A DNA stretch of 32,562 nt, taken from assembly GCA_014376815.1 (NCBI GenBank), contig JACMQV010000066.1, forward strand, positions 1-32,562, written 5' to 3'. A program made the translations under genes and the position numbers. The DNA comes from Cryobacterium sp. GTDB lineage: Bacteria > Actinomycetota > Actinomycetes > Actinomycetales > Microbacteriaceae. This document shows, in pieces, positions 1-10,408 of the stretch (position 1 is the first letter of the stretch; each line of letters begins with the position of its first letter). The notes beneath the pieces are model-generated. The model saw nothing but the letters and a program-made list of their open reading frames with translations, had not been told where the DNA came from and ran no database searches.

Positions 1-1484
1 AGGGTGTGACCCCAGGATGCTTCGAGCATCGCCTCGATGGCGGCGCCGACCTGGTAAAGACGTGCGTCCTGCTTCGCGGGCGCCATGATCTGGAGTCCGA
101 CGGGCAGTCCGTCCTCGGGAGCCAGCCCCATCGGGAGGCTCATCCCGGGCACGCCGGCCAGGTTGGCCGGAATGGTGGTGACGTCGTTGAGGTACATCGC
201 CATCGGGTCGCTCATCTTCTCCCCGAATTTGAACGCCGTGGTCGGCGCGCTCGGCGAGACCAGCACATCGACTTTCGTGAAGGCCGCGTCAAAGTCGCGC
301 TGGATCAGGGTGCGCACCTTCTGGGCGCTGCCGTAGTACGCGTCGTAGTAGCCCGCGCTGAGGGCGTAGGTGCCGAGGATGATGCGGCGCTTGACCTCGG
401 GTCCGAAGCCCGCGTCCCGGGTGGCCGCCATCACCCGCTCGCTGGTGAGCGGGCCCTCGTCGGGGTTGACCCGGATGCCGAAGCGCACCGAGTCGAAGCG
501 GGCGAGGTTGCTGGACGCCTCGGCCGGGAGGATCAGGTAGTAGGCCGCGATCGCATACTCGAAGTTGGGGGCGCTGACCTCGACGATCTCGGCGCCGGCC
601 GCGGCGAGCAGCGTGAGCGTCTCGGTGAACCGCTGGCTGACACCGGCCTGGAATCCTTCTCCGTTGAGTTCCTTGACCACGCCGACCCGCACGCCCTTGA
701 GGGCTCCGTCGGCGAGCCCGGCGCGCGCGGCGGCGGCCATCGACGGCCAGGAGTCGGTGAGCGACGTGGAGTCCAGCGGGTCGTGACCGCCGATCACGTC
801 GTGCAGCAGGGCCGCGTCCAGCACCGTGCGGGTCACCGGTCCGACCTGGTCCAGGGACGAGGCCAGGGCGATCGAGCCGTATCGGGACACGCCGCCGTAG
901 GTGGGCTTGACGCCCACCGAGCCGGTCACGGCCGCGGGCTGGCGGATCGAGCCGCCGGTGTCGCTGCCCAGGGCGAGGGGCGCCTGGAACGAGCTGACGG
1001 CGGCCGCCGACCCTCCGCCGGAACCGCCTCGGATCCGGTCAAAGTCCCACGGGTTGTGGGTCGGGCCGTAGGCGGAGAACTCCGTCGACGAGCCCATCGC
1101 GAACTCGTCCATGTTCGTCTTGCCGAGGGGAATCAGCCCGGCGTCGCGCACCCGCTTGACCACGGTGGCGTCGTAGGGCGGAATCCAGCCCTCGAGGATC
1201 TTCGAGCCGGCCGTCGAGGGCATGTCGTGGGTGGCGAGCACGTCCTTGATGGCGATCGGGATGCCGGCGAGCGGTCCGAGCACGTCCCCGGCTGCGCGAC
1301 GGGCGTCGATCCGGGCGGCGGTGGCCAGGGCGGCCTCGCCGGCCACGTGCAGGAAGGCGTGCAGATCGGTGTCGATGGCCGCGATGTGGTCGAGGTGGGC
1401 GCGCGTCACTTCGACGGAGCTGACCGAGCGGTCATTGAGCAGGCCGGAGAGTTCGGCGGCGGACAATTTCGTCACGTGGGTCAT
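1..1484 (-). CDS. gatA: Glutamyl-tRNA(Gln) amidotransferase subunit A, 3' end cut by window edge
   Basis: Amidase subunit of GatCAB. It frees ammonia from glutamine so that Glu-tRNA(Gln) (and Asp-tRNA(Asn)) can be transamidated, replacing a missing GlnRS/AsnRS route in the cytosol. I translated it from the minus strand starting at ATG 1484-1482, two nucleotides after the gatC stop. About 494 codons are present and the C-terminus is lost off the left edge, so it is partial only because of the window. The amidase-signature triad is visible: Lys80 in IAIKDVL, cis-Ser155 in RGGSGGGS and nucleophile Ser179 in [11 protein letters not shown]. These match the family spacing (Lys79/Ser154/Ser178 in the S. 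aureus enzyme). It is cotranscribed with gatC; gatB would be expected just off the left edge. The long plus-strand open frame over this gene is a high-GC shadow. Identification is secure. Confidence 0.96.
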   Translation of the reverse strand, partial: MTHVTKLSAAELSGLLNDRSVSSVEVTRAHLDHIAAIDTDLHAFLHVAGEAALATAARIDARRAAGDVLGPLAGIPIAIKDVLATHDMPSTAGSKILEGWIPPYDATVVKRVRDAGLIPLGKTNMDEFAMGSSTEFSAYGPTHNPWDFDRIRGGSGGGSAAAVSSFQAPLALGSDTGGSIRQPAAVTGSVGVKPTYGGVSRYGSIALASSLDQVGPVTRTVLDAALLHDVIGGHDPLDSTSLTDSWPSMAAAARAGLADGALKGVRVGVVKELNGEGFQAGVSQRFTETLTLLAAAGAEIVEVSAPNFEYAIAAYYLILPAEASSNLARFDSVRFGIRVNPDEGPLTSERVMAATRDAGFGPEVKRRIILGTYALSAGYYDAYYGSAQKVRTLIQRDFDAAFTKVDVLVSPSAPTTAFKFGEKMSDPMAMYLNDVTTIPANLAGVPGMSLPMGLAPEDGLPVGLQIMAPAKQDARLYQVGAAIEAMLEASWGHT

Positions 1485-1486
1485 GG

Positions 1487-1783
1487 TTACTCCTCGTCCA
1501 GGATCGCGGGCACGCGGAACTTGTCGCCGTCGCGGTCGGGGGCTCCGGACAGAGCCTGCTCGACCGTGAGGGACGGGACAACCACGTCCGCGCGGAAGAC
1601 GTTGGTCAGCGGCATCGGGTGGCTGGTCGCCGGGACGTCCGGGGTTGCCACTTCGGCCACCTTCGCCACAGAGTCAACGATCTGACCGAGTTCGGTGGTG
1701 AGGCGGGCGATCTCCTCCGGGCTCAGGTCGATCCGGGCAAGGTTTGCCAAATGGGCAACCTGCTCGGCCGTGATTTCAGACAT
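1487..1783 (-). CDS. gatC: Glutamyl-tRNA(Gln) amidotransferase subunit C
   Basis: Small structural subunit that wraps around GatA and stabilises the GatA-GatB interface. At 98 aa it has the family's usual length. The N-terminal helix [21 protein letters not shown] and the central FRADVV segment are typical. The ATG at 1783 is preceded by a GGAG Shine-Dalgarno-like stretch within CGTACGGAGCAAC. The stop lies two bases before the gatA ATG, so the two are translationally coupled. A TAGAAT -10 candidate sits about 35 bp upstream and overlaps the stop codon of the preceding hydrolase gene. Confidence 0.97.
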   Translation of the reverse strand: MSEITAEQVAHLANLARIDLSPEEIARLTTELGQIVDSVAKVAEVATPDVPATSHPMPLTNVFRADVVVPSLTVEQALSGAPDRDGDKFRVPAILDEE

Positions 1784-1817
1784 GTTGCTCCGTACGGTCG
1801 TCGGGGTGGATACCCCA

Positions 1818-1823
1818 ATTCTA
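1818..1823 (-). promoter_or_regulatory. Candidate -10 element for gatC-gatA
   Basis: The minus strand reads TAGAAT (5 of 6 to TATAAT), sharing bases with the TAG stop codon (1821-1823) of the upstream hydrolase. Transcription from here would give a leader of about 28 nt with a short hairpin (GGGGT-ATCC-ACCCC) before the ribosome site. No convincing -35 is seen, so this is a candidate only. Confidence 0.4.
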
Positions 1824-3212
1824 TTCGGAGCCGTCGGTGACCAGTGCCGCGTTACCGGTTCCGATCAGGGCCATGTTGTGCAGGGACTCGCTACCGACGT
1901 CGAAATAGGCGTTGTGGCCGAGGGACCCGTTGAGCCAGTCGCCGGTGATCCGGTCCCGTGCACCGACGACGCCGAGCCGGTGGGCGCCGTAGGAAGCGGC
2001 CCCCGGATCGCTGCCGAAGAACCCGCTGCTGACAGCCGGATCCCAGTCGGCCTTGCCCACGTAGACGTTGCCGTGGGCCACGCTCAACCGGTTGACGGTT
2101 TGGATCTGGCTCCCGGGGGAACCCACCAGCACCAGGGCGTCGACCGAGAAGGAACCTCGAGTCAGTGCGGTGAGCGCCACGGTCGACCCGTACGAGTGCG
2201 CGAGCACGGAGATGAAGGGTTGATGGTCACCCCGTTCGGCGCGGATGCCCAGCGACGACTCCTCGAGGAAGTCAGCCCCGATCTCCGCGCGGTCCAGTCC
2301 GCCCACGCTGAACAGGTCCGGCGCCTCATAGCCGATCCAGGCCACGGTGGCGACGCTCTCGCCGGACGGACCACGTCCGGCCTCGGCCAGCTCCCTCAGC
2401 ACCCCGACCTGTTCCCGGTAGACGGCCTCCGCGGTGCTCGTCCAGTTCACGATCTGGGGCTCCACCCCGTAGTTCATCCCCGGGACGAGGTAGCTGACGT
2501 AGTCGGCGGCGTCGGGGTTGCCGAGGGCGATCGCCGCCCGTCCCCCGTCAGCGGGGTCCAGCAGGATCAGGGAACGCCGGGGACTCCCGTCGGGGGCGCG
2601 GAGCGCGGCTTTCACCTGCGCCAGAACGGCACGCTCGCGGGTGAAGAGCTGCCGCTCGGCATCATCCGTCGTCGTGGCCAGGTTTCGCTCCACCTCGGCC
2701 AGGCTCTGGCTGAGGTAGCGCGCGTTGGCGCGGCCGCGCTCGCGAAACGGAATACCGTCGAGGTTCCCGACCAGCCGCGGGGCCGCGGCCAGCAGCGAGG
2801 ACCGCTCGGACGGCCCGAGTCCACCCCACAGCCCGGCCACCTCGGCTGCCGCGGGCGGGGCGGCCAGCAGGGAGTCGACCTGGCCCGGAGATCCCTGCAC
2901 AAACGCGGTGATGTCGGCGACCGGCAGGCTGGACAGGCCCGCCAGCAGGCTGGTCCCGGTCATCCGGCGCACCGAGTTGGCGTTGGCGTCGGCGTCGGAC
3001 GGAACCGACGCCACCGGCTGGGCGGAGACCCCCGGCTCCCCGGAGACCTGCACCAGTCGCTGGAGTTCGTGCACTCCGAAGGCCTCGCTGACTCCGTTGA
3101 GAGTCAGCGAGGCGGTGAGAATGGTTGCCGCTACCAACAGCAAACTTGGGTACGTCCCCTCACGAACACCGAGAAGCCAGCCAACTCGACGTCTTACACA
3201 CGACCTGCCCAT
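1821..3212 (-). CDS. Membrane-anchored alpha/beta hydrolase (DUF1023/lipase-like)
   Basis: This is a 463-aa protein with a short basic N-terminus, one hydrophobic segment (about residues 22-38: YPSLLLVAATILTASLTL) and a long Ala/Gly-rich extracellular or linker part. The C-terminal alpha/beta hydrolase domain has nucleophile motif AHSYGS (Ser340). Probable acid is Asp389 in GKADWDP, and His433 in GHNAYF is the likely catalytic histidine. The GHSYGS-type elbow and the NPDAADYVSYLVPGMNYG stretch are typical of the actinobacterial DUF1023 hydrolases. The natural substrate is unknown, and lipid or cell-wall ester is only a guess. The ATG at 3212 is the first start; no strong ribosome site is seen, so a slightly later start is possible. 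It is divergent from the PadR gene and may share that regulator. Confidence 0.8.
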   Translation of the reverse strand: MGRSCVRRRVGWLLGVREGTYPSLLLVAATILTASLTLNGVSEAFGVHELQRLVQVSGEPGVSAQPVASVPSDADANANSVRRMTGTSLLAGLSSLPVADITAFVQGSPGQVDSLLAAPPAAAEVAGLWGGLGPSERSSLLAAAPRLVGNLDGIPFRERGRANARYLSQSLAEVERNLATTTDDAERQLFTRERAVLAQVKAALRAPDGSPRRSLILLDPADGGRAAIALGNPDAADYVSYLVPGMNYGVEPQIVNWTSTAEAVYREQVGVLRELAEAGRGPSGESVATVAWIGYEAPDLFSVGGLDRAEIGADFLEESSLGIRAERGDHQPFISVLAHSYGSTVALTALTRGSFSVDALVLVGSPGSQIQTVNRLSVAHGNVYVGKADWDPAVSSGFFGSDPGAASYGAHRLGVVGARDRITGDWLNGSLGHNAYFDVGSESLHNMALIGTGNAALVTDGSE

Positions 3213-3263
3213 TCAGAGTACTGAAGAGACGGTTGCCGGAGACCCCCCAAAAGCCGCCGCCGA

Positions 3264-3285
3264 CACCCCCGGTTCAGGGGTGAAC
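3264..3285. repeat. Short overlapping inverted repeats in divergent promoter region
   Basis: Two overlapping small palindromes lie between the divergent hydrolase and PadR genes. CACCCC (3264-3269) pairs with GGGGTG (3277-3282), and GTTCA (3272-3276) pairs with TGAAC (3281-3285). They may be protein-binding sites or chance in a GC-rich spacer. Confidence 0.25.
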
Positions 3286-3310
3286 TGGCCGGAAATCAAT
3301 ACTTGCGCTC

Positions 3311-3337
3311 ACATATATATGTATGATCTTATATAAG
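3311..3337. promoter_or_regulatory. AT-rich palindromic operator/-10 region of the PadR gene
   Basis: ACATATATATGT (3311-3322) is a perfect 12-bp palindrome, and CTTATATAAG (3328-3337) is a second one ending one base before the PadR ATG. TATGAT (3322-3327) between them matches the -10 consensus at 5 of 6. It would start transcription within a few nucleotides of the ATG, giving a nearly leaderless mRNA. ATAT/ATGT-rich dyads are the known style of PadR operators. Such AT richness is conspicuous in this high-GC sequence, so autorepression is the simplest reading. Confidence 0.55.
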
Positions 3338-3338
3338 T

Positions 3339-3911
3339 ATGTCGCTCAAAATCGCCCTACTCGGACTCCTCGACCTCTCCCCTCAGTCGGGCTACGACCT
3401 CAAGAAGAACATCGAGGCATCCGTCGCGCACTTCTGGTCCGCGGATCAATCCCAGATCTACCGCACCCTCACCCGGCTGGTAGCCGAGGGTCTCGCCGAC
3501 GTCGAGGTCGTTCCCCAGGAGGGGCGCCCGGATCGGCGCGAGCACCGGATCACGGATACCGGCCGCTCCGCGCTGCAGAGCTGGCTGCGTTCTCCGTTGC
3601 CGGCCGAGACCCCTCACGACGCCTTTCTGATGCGACTCTTCTTCGTGGGGACGCTGGGAGTCCCGGCGGCCCGGGCTCTACTGCGGGCGCGCCGAAGTCA
3701 GGCCACCGCGCTGCTCGCCTCCCTGCGCGCCGTCTCGGAGCGGGAATCGGGGCGGGAACAGGGCACCCGGGAACAGGCGACGCCCGGGCAGGCCGCGGAC
3801 GATCCGGGCGACCTCGGCCGGAGGCTGCGCCTCGCGACCCTCCGGAACGGCATCCTGCACGCGGAGGCGGAACTCGCCTGGATCGTCGAGACCAAGGCGG
3901 CGCTGTCATGA
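3339..3911 (+). CDS. PadR family transcriptional regulator
   Basis: 190-aa DNA-binding protein. The N-terminal winged helix-turn-helix (residues about 1-75) has the PadR signature ALLGLLDLSPQSGYDLKK, then the recognition-helix region QIYRTLTRLVAEGLADVE and a wing with RREHRITDTGRSAL. The C-terminal half (about 90-190) is the helical PadR dimerisation domain with an Arg/Gln/Glu-rich linker at 130-160. The ATG at 3339 lies directly behind two AT-rich palindromes with no Shine-Dalgarno, fitting leaderless translation. Its stop overlaps the ATG of the next hydrolase by 4 nt, so the regulator and enzyme form one unit. The hydrolase or its substrate is the likely signal; the ligand is unknown. Confidence 0.9.
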   Translation: MSLKIALLGLLDLSPQSGYDLKKNIEASVAHFWSADQSQIYRTLTRLVAEGLADVEVVPQEGRPDRREHRITDTGRSALQSWLRSPLPAETPHDAFLMRLFFVGTLGVPAARALLRARRSQATALLASLRAVSERESGREQGTREQATPGQAADDPGDLGRRLRLATLRNGILHAEAELAWIVETKAALS

Positions 3912-4669
3912 GCTACCCGCTCGAGCACGGCGCGGACGCCGATTCCCCGGAGACGATCATGTTCCTGCACGGCGGCACGGTCGCGGCCTGGTCCTGGGAA
4001 CCGCAGGTCGCCGGCCTGGCCGATCGCCATCTCCTCACCCCCGATTTACCCGGTTTCGGCGACCGGGCGGCCGAGGTCTGGGTCTCCCTCGAGCAGACGG
4101 CCGACGATGTGGCCGCACTCATCACCGAGCACGGCCGCGAGGGCCGAGTACACCTGGTCGGGTTGTCCCTCGGCGGGCTGGTCGCGGTCCACGTCATGGC
4201 CCGCCACCCGGGGCTGTTGCGATCGTGCCTCATCTCCGGCGCCCCGCTGGGCGGAGTGCACGGGCCGGCCCGAGTCCTGAACTCGCTCCAGCTACCGCTC
4301 TGGGACCGGCGCTGGTACTGGCGCGCCCAGGCGAAGGCCTTCGGCCTCCCCCGCGACTCGGTGGACCTGTTCGTCGAAGACGGCCTGCGCATCCGTGCCG
4401 ACAATGCACGACGGGTGTTCGACGATGTGAACCGCGGCGGTGCCCCGGAGGGGCTGCGCGACTACCGGGGCCCGCTGCTGGCGGTCGCGGGCGAACGGGA
4501 ATCCCGTCTCGTGCGGGACAGCTTCCCGCTGCTGCTGTCCCGGATGCCGCAGACGCTCACCTGGATCGCCCCCGGCATGCACCATGTCTGGAGCATCGAG
4601 AACGTGGACCTGTTCACCGGGATGGTGCGCGGCTGGGTGGACGGGGGCAGCACGCCCTCGGCCACGGCG

Positions 4670-4675
<6 letters not shown>
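3908..4675 (+). CDS. Alpha/beta-fold hydrolase
   Basis: 255-aa soluble alpha/beta hydrolase. The oxyanion motif HGG is at residues 21-23 and the nucleophile elbow GLSLGG has Ser87. The probable acid lies in the VAGERES loop (Glu196 or Glu198, at the usual Asp position). The catalytic His is in GMHHVWS (225/226). I chose ATG 3908 because it overlaps the PadR stop (ATGA). An in-frame upstream extension exists from 3323 but overlaps padR throughout and looks non-natural. The specific substrate cannot be read from the sequence; esterase, lactonase or C-C hydrolase would all fit. Its stop codon lies inside a short hairpin shared with the convergent ligA stop. Confidence 0.85.
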
Positions 4676-8220
<3,545 letters not shown>

Positions 8221-8302
8221 CTGACGAGTGTAATCGGGTCCGGGCGAATGACCAACGCACCCTCCGGGCGATCCTGGCTCCACTGGGAGGGCTGCCGCAC
8301 GG

Positions 8303-8392
8303 CTGGCGCGCGGTGCTCGCGCCAGTCCGCGCGGGAGCTACGCCGTTGCGCGGGTGGCGTGCCACCCGCGCAACGGCGCAAGGCCCGCGCGG
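8303..8392. repeat. Compound palindromic element upstream of mnmA
   Basis: Hairpin 1 is CTGGCGCG (8303-8310) with CGCGCCAG (8318-8325). Hairpin 2 has a perfect 18-bp arm (8341-8358) facing 8361-8378 across a 2-nt centre. Hairpin 2 is extended past a 5-nt internal loop by CCGCGCGGG (8327-8335) pairing with CCCGCGCGG (8384-8392). There is no U-tract on either side. It lies in the 236-bp gap between the small membrane-protein gene and mnmA, which are codirectional. Terminator, REP-like element or leader structure are all possible. Confidence 0.85.
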
Positions 8393-8456
8393 CGCAACAC
8401 CCCCGCGGCGGGCGACCGGTGACGGGCGACGGATGCGGGGGCACCCCCGACCGGGG

Positions 8457-8696
8457 TCAGGGAATGTCGGTGAGGGTCTTCTCGACCGTGGCGGGGCGAG
8501 CCTCCAGCCGCTCGAGGGACTCGAGCACGGCCTGGTTGCTCGCGGTGCCCCGTTCGACGAGGCCGCGCAGGTCGTCGGCGCCGGTGAGTTCCGCACGCTT
8601 CTCGCGTGATTTGAGGGATGCGGCAACGATGCTGGAGGTGACGCCGGCGATGATGCCGACGATGGCGATCCAGGCGAACCAGGGAATGTTTTCCAT
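8457..8696 (-). CDS. Small single-pass membrane protein
   Basis: 79 aa. One transmembrane helix lies at residues about 5-27 (PWFAWIAIVGIIAGVTSSIVAASL), followed by a basic stop-transfer patch (KSREKR). A charged, probably helical cytoplasmic tail of about 45 residues follows. No family recognised. Its ATG overlaps the stop of the winged-helix regulator by 4 nt (ATGA on the minus strand), so the two are coupled. The pair is likely an autoregulated cassette in which the membrane peptide could sense or signal to the regulator; that is inference only. GC content and codon use look like the neighbours. Confidence 0.75.
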   Translation of the reverse strand: MENIPWFAWIAIVGIIAGVTSSIVAASLKSREKRAELTGADDLRGLVERGTASNQAVLESLERLEARPATVEKTLTDIP

Positions 8697-9031
8697 CAGG
8701 GTGTGCTTTCTGTGTCGGTGTGACGCTCGGTGTGACGCTCGATGTCGGCTGTGACCGCCGCGACAATGCCCGCGACGTTCAGCGAGATCTCGAACGGCAC
8801 GACCTCGAAGATTTTCAGGGCCTTGCCGTCGTCCGAGAGCTCGAGGTGCCCGGTCACGTAACCGGCCGATTCGAGTCGCTGCAGGTGCATGTACAACAGG
8901 GCGCGGGACATGCCGAGCCGTCGGGCGAGTTCACTCACGTGGAGTGATTCCGCTGCCAGCAGGGCGATGATCCGGAACCGGTGCGGGTTGGCGAGGGCGG
9001 CCAGCCGGGCGATCTCGTCATCGATCGTCAT
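8696..9031 (-). CDS. ArsR-like winged helix-turn-helix regulator
   Basis: 111-aa regulator. The helix-turn-helix core is LANPHRFRIIALLAAESLHVSELARRLGMSRALLYMHLQRLESAGYV (residues about 14-60), with a wing at HLELSDDGKALKIFEV. The C-terminal tail ends in a His/Thr/Glu-rich stretch (IERHTERHTDTE). No metal-binding Cys pair of classical ArsR sensors is seen. ATG 9031 is preferred over GTG 9040 because GAGGGGAG lies about 10 nt before the former but only 2 nt before the latter. It is upstream of and overlaps the 79-aa membrane protein. A 6-6-6 inverted repeat just upstream is a likely autoregulatory operator. Confidence 0.85.
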   Translation of the reverse strand: MTIDDEIARLAALANPHRFRIIALLAAESLHVSELARRLGMSRALLYMHLQRLESAGYVTGHLELSDDGKALKIFEVVPFEISLNVAGIVAAVTADIERHTERHTDTESTP

Positions 9032-9063
9032 CGCGCCCACGCTCCCCTCGACATCCGCTTACC

Positions 9064-9081
9064 TGTAAGAAATACCTTACA
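9064..9081. promoter_or_regulatory. Candidate operator TGTAAG-N6-CTTACA
   Basis: Perfect 6-bp inverted repeat with a 6-bp centre, about 33 bp upstream of the winged-helix start and in the AT-richest part of the gap between it and the cysteine desulfurase gene. Size and symmetry fit a dimeric winged-helix repressor. Autoregulation is inferred from position. Confidence 0.5.
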
Positions 9082-9139
9082 CATGTCGAGATGGCAAGTC
9101 CACTGTGCCCGTTCCGGGCGACGGATGGCCGCGTCGCGG

Positions 9140-10327
9140 TCAGCGGCCCGGCACCCGGTCGGCGAGGCCGGCCCTGGCGGCCCGCGCGTGGGCGGCGGGC
9201 AGGGCGGCCAGCAGGGCGTCGACGTCGGCCTCCGTGCTGCTGCGGCCCAGGGTGATCCGGAGGGCTCCGCGTGCCTCCACCTCGGTGCGGCCCATGGCCC
9301 GCAGCACGTGCGAGGGTTCCGGCACGCCGGCCTGGCAGGCGGAGCCGGTGGACACCGAGATCCCGGCCGCGTCGAGCAGGAACAGCAGCGAATCGCCCTC
9401 ACAGCCGGGGAAGCTGACGTGCGCGGTGCCGGGCAGCCGCCCGCCGGCATCCGGGTCGCCGTTGACGACCACGGTCGGGATGGCGGCCTGGACGCCGGCG
9501 AGGAGGCGGTCCCGCAGGGCCGCCACCCGGGCGTTCTCGCCCGGCAGGTCGTCGGCGAGCGCGGTCGCGGCGACCGCGAAGGCAACCGCCGCGGCCACAT
9601 CCTGGGTGCCGCTGCGCACCTGGCGCTGCTGACCGCCGCCGTGCAGGAGCGGCACCACGGTCGCCCGGCGGGCGAGCACGAGTGCGCCGATCCCCACCGG
9701 CCCGCCGATCTTGTGCGCCGAGACGCTCACCGCCGACACCCCACCGTGGCTGAGGGCGCGGAAGTCGATCGGGACATGGCCGTAGGCCGCCACCGCGTCG
9801 ACGTGCACCGGGATTCCGTGGGCCGCGGCGAGCGCCGCGACCTCCGCGACCGGCTGCAGGGTGCCGACCTCGTTGTTGGCGCTGAGCAGCGTGATCAGGG
9901 CGATGTCGTGCGGGTTTGCCGCGATCGACCGCTCCACGGCTGCCAGGTCGATCCGGCCCACGGAGTCCAGCGGCAGCCACTCGACGACGGCGCCCTCGTA
10001 CTGTTCCAGCCACTCCACGGTGTCCATGGTGGCGTGGTGCTCACCGCCCGGCACCAGGATGCGCCTGCGAGGCCTGCGAGCCCAGTACAGGCCCTTGATG
10101 CCCAGGTTGATCGCCTCGGTGCCCCCGCCGGTGAAGACGATCTCGATCGGGTCGCTGCCGAGACTCACGGCGACCTGTTCGCGCGCCTCCTCGAGCAGAC
10201 GTTTCGCGTTCTGGCCCTGGCTGTGAACGGATGCCGGATTGCCCACCACCGCCATCGCCGACACGTATGCGCTGACGGCCTCCGGCAGCATGGGGGTCGT
10301 CGCCGCATGGTCAAGGTATACGGTCAT
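9140..10327 (-). CDS. Cysteine desulfurase (IscS/NifS class, PLP-dependent)
   Basis: 395-aa aminotransferase class V enzyme that takes sulfur from L-cysteine as a persulfide for Fe-S clusters and tRNA thiolation. Visible are the N-terminal YLDHAATTP, His97 in GGEHHAT, PLP Schiff-base Lys206 in SVSAHKIGGP, RSGTQD, and catalytic Cys331 in STGSACQAGVPEPSHVL. An oddity: where IscS-type enzymes have DA(T/V/I)Q (E. coli Gln183, contacting PLP O3'), this protein has DAVA, with Ala at residue 180. ATG 10327 is preceded by GGAAGGAT, a good ribosome site. The location upstream of mnmA suggests it supplies MnmA, although about 920 bp and the regulator cassette intervene. I leave the symbol blank because iscS and nifS are both used for this type. 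Confidence 0.93.
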   Translation of the reverse strand: MTVYLDHAATTPMLPEAVSAYVSAMAVVGNPASVHSQGQNAKRLLEEAREQVAVSLGSDPIEIVFTGGGTEAINLGIKGLYWARRPRRRILVPGGEHHATMDTVEWLEQYEGAVVEWLPLDSVGRIDLAAVERSIAANPHDIALITLLSANNEVGTLQPVAEVAALAAAHGIPVHVDAVAAYGHVPIDFRALSHGGVSAVSVSAHKIGGPVGIGALVLARRATVVPLLHGGGQQRQVRSGTQDVAAAVAFAVAATALADDLPGENARVAALRDRLLAGVQAAIPTVVVNGDPDAGGRLPGTAHVSFPGCEGDSLLFLLDAAGISVSTGSACQAGVPEPSHVLRAMGRTEVEARGALRITLGRSSTEADVDALLAALPAAHARAARAGLADRVPGR

Positions 10328-10360
10328 GTCGATCCTTCCAAGCTCGGTCGCGGGAGGAAG

Positions 10361-10401
10361 TCACCGTGTGGTCACAACTCACCGTGTGTACTCATTACTC
10401 T
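10361..10401 (+). promoter_or_regulatory. glgX promoter region with direct repeat and leaderless -10
   Basis: The decamer TCACCGTGTG occurs twice (10361-10370 and 10379-10388), exactly 18 bp apart, followed by TACTCT (10396-10401, TANNNT type) ending 7 nt before the glgX ATG. That places the transcription start at or next to the ATG, and no Shine-Dalgarno is present. The repeated decamer may be an activator or repressor site for glgX and possibly for the divergent desulfurase gene. Confidence 0.45.
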
Positions 10402-10408
10402 AGAACCC

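Noticed and set aside
6-1685. Long plus-strand open frame (559 codons)
   Set aside because: Antisense to gatA/gatC, composition is Arg/Gly/Val-rich low-complexity with no motif; a GC-skew shadow.
1695-3224. Plus-strand open frame of 509 codons
   Set aside because: Antisense to the DUF1023-like hydrolase, which has catalytic motifs and a membrane anchor; shadow frame.
8981-10408. N-terminal extension of glgX frame
   Set aside because: Covers the desulfurase gene antisense; GlgX homology begins at the ATG at 10409.
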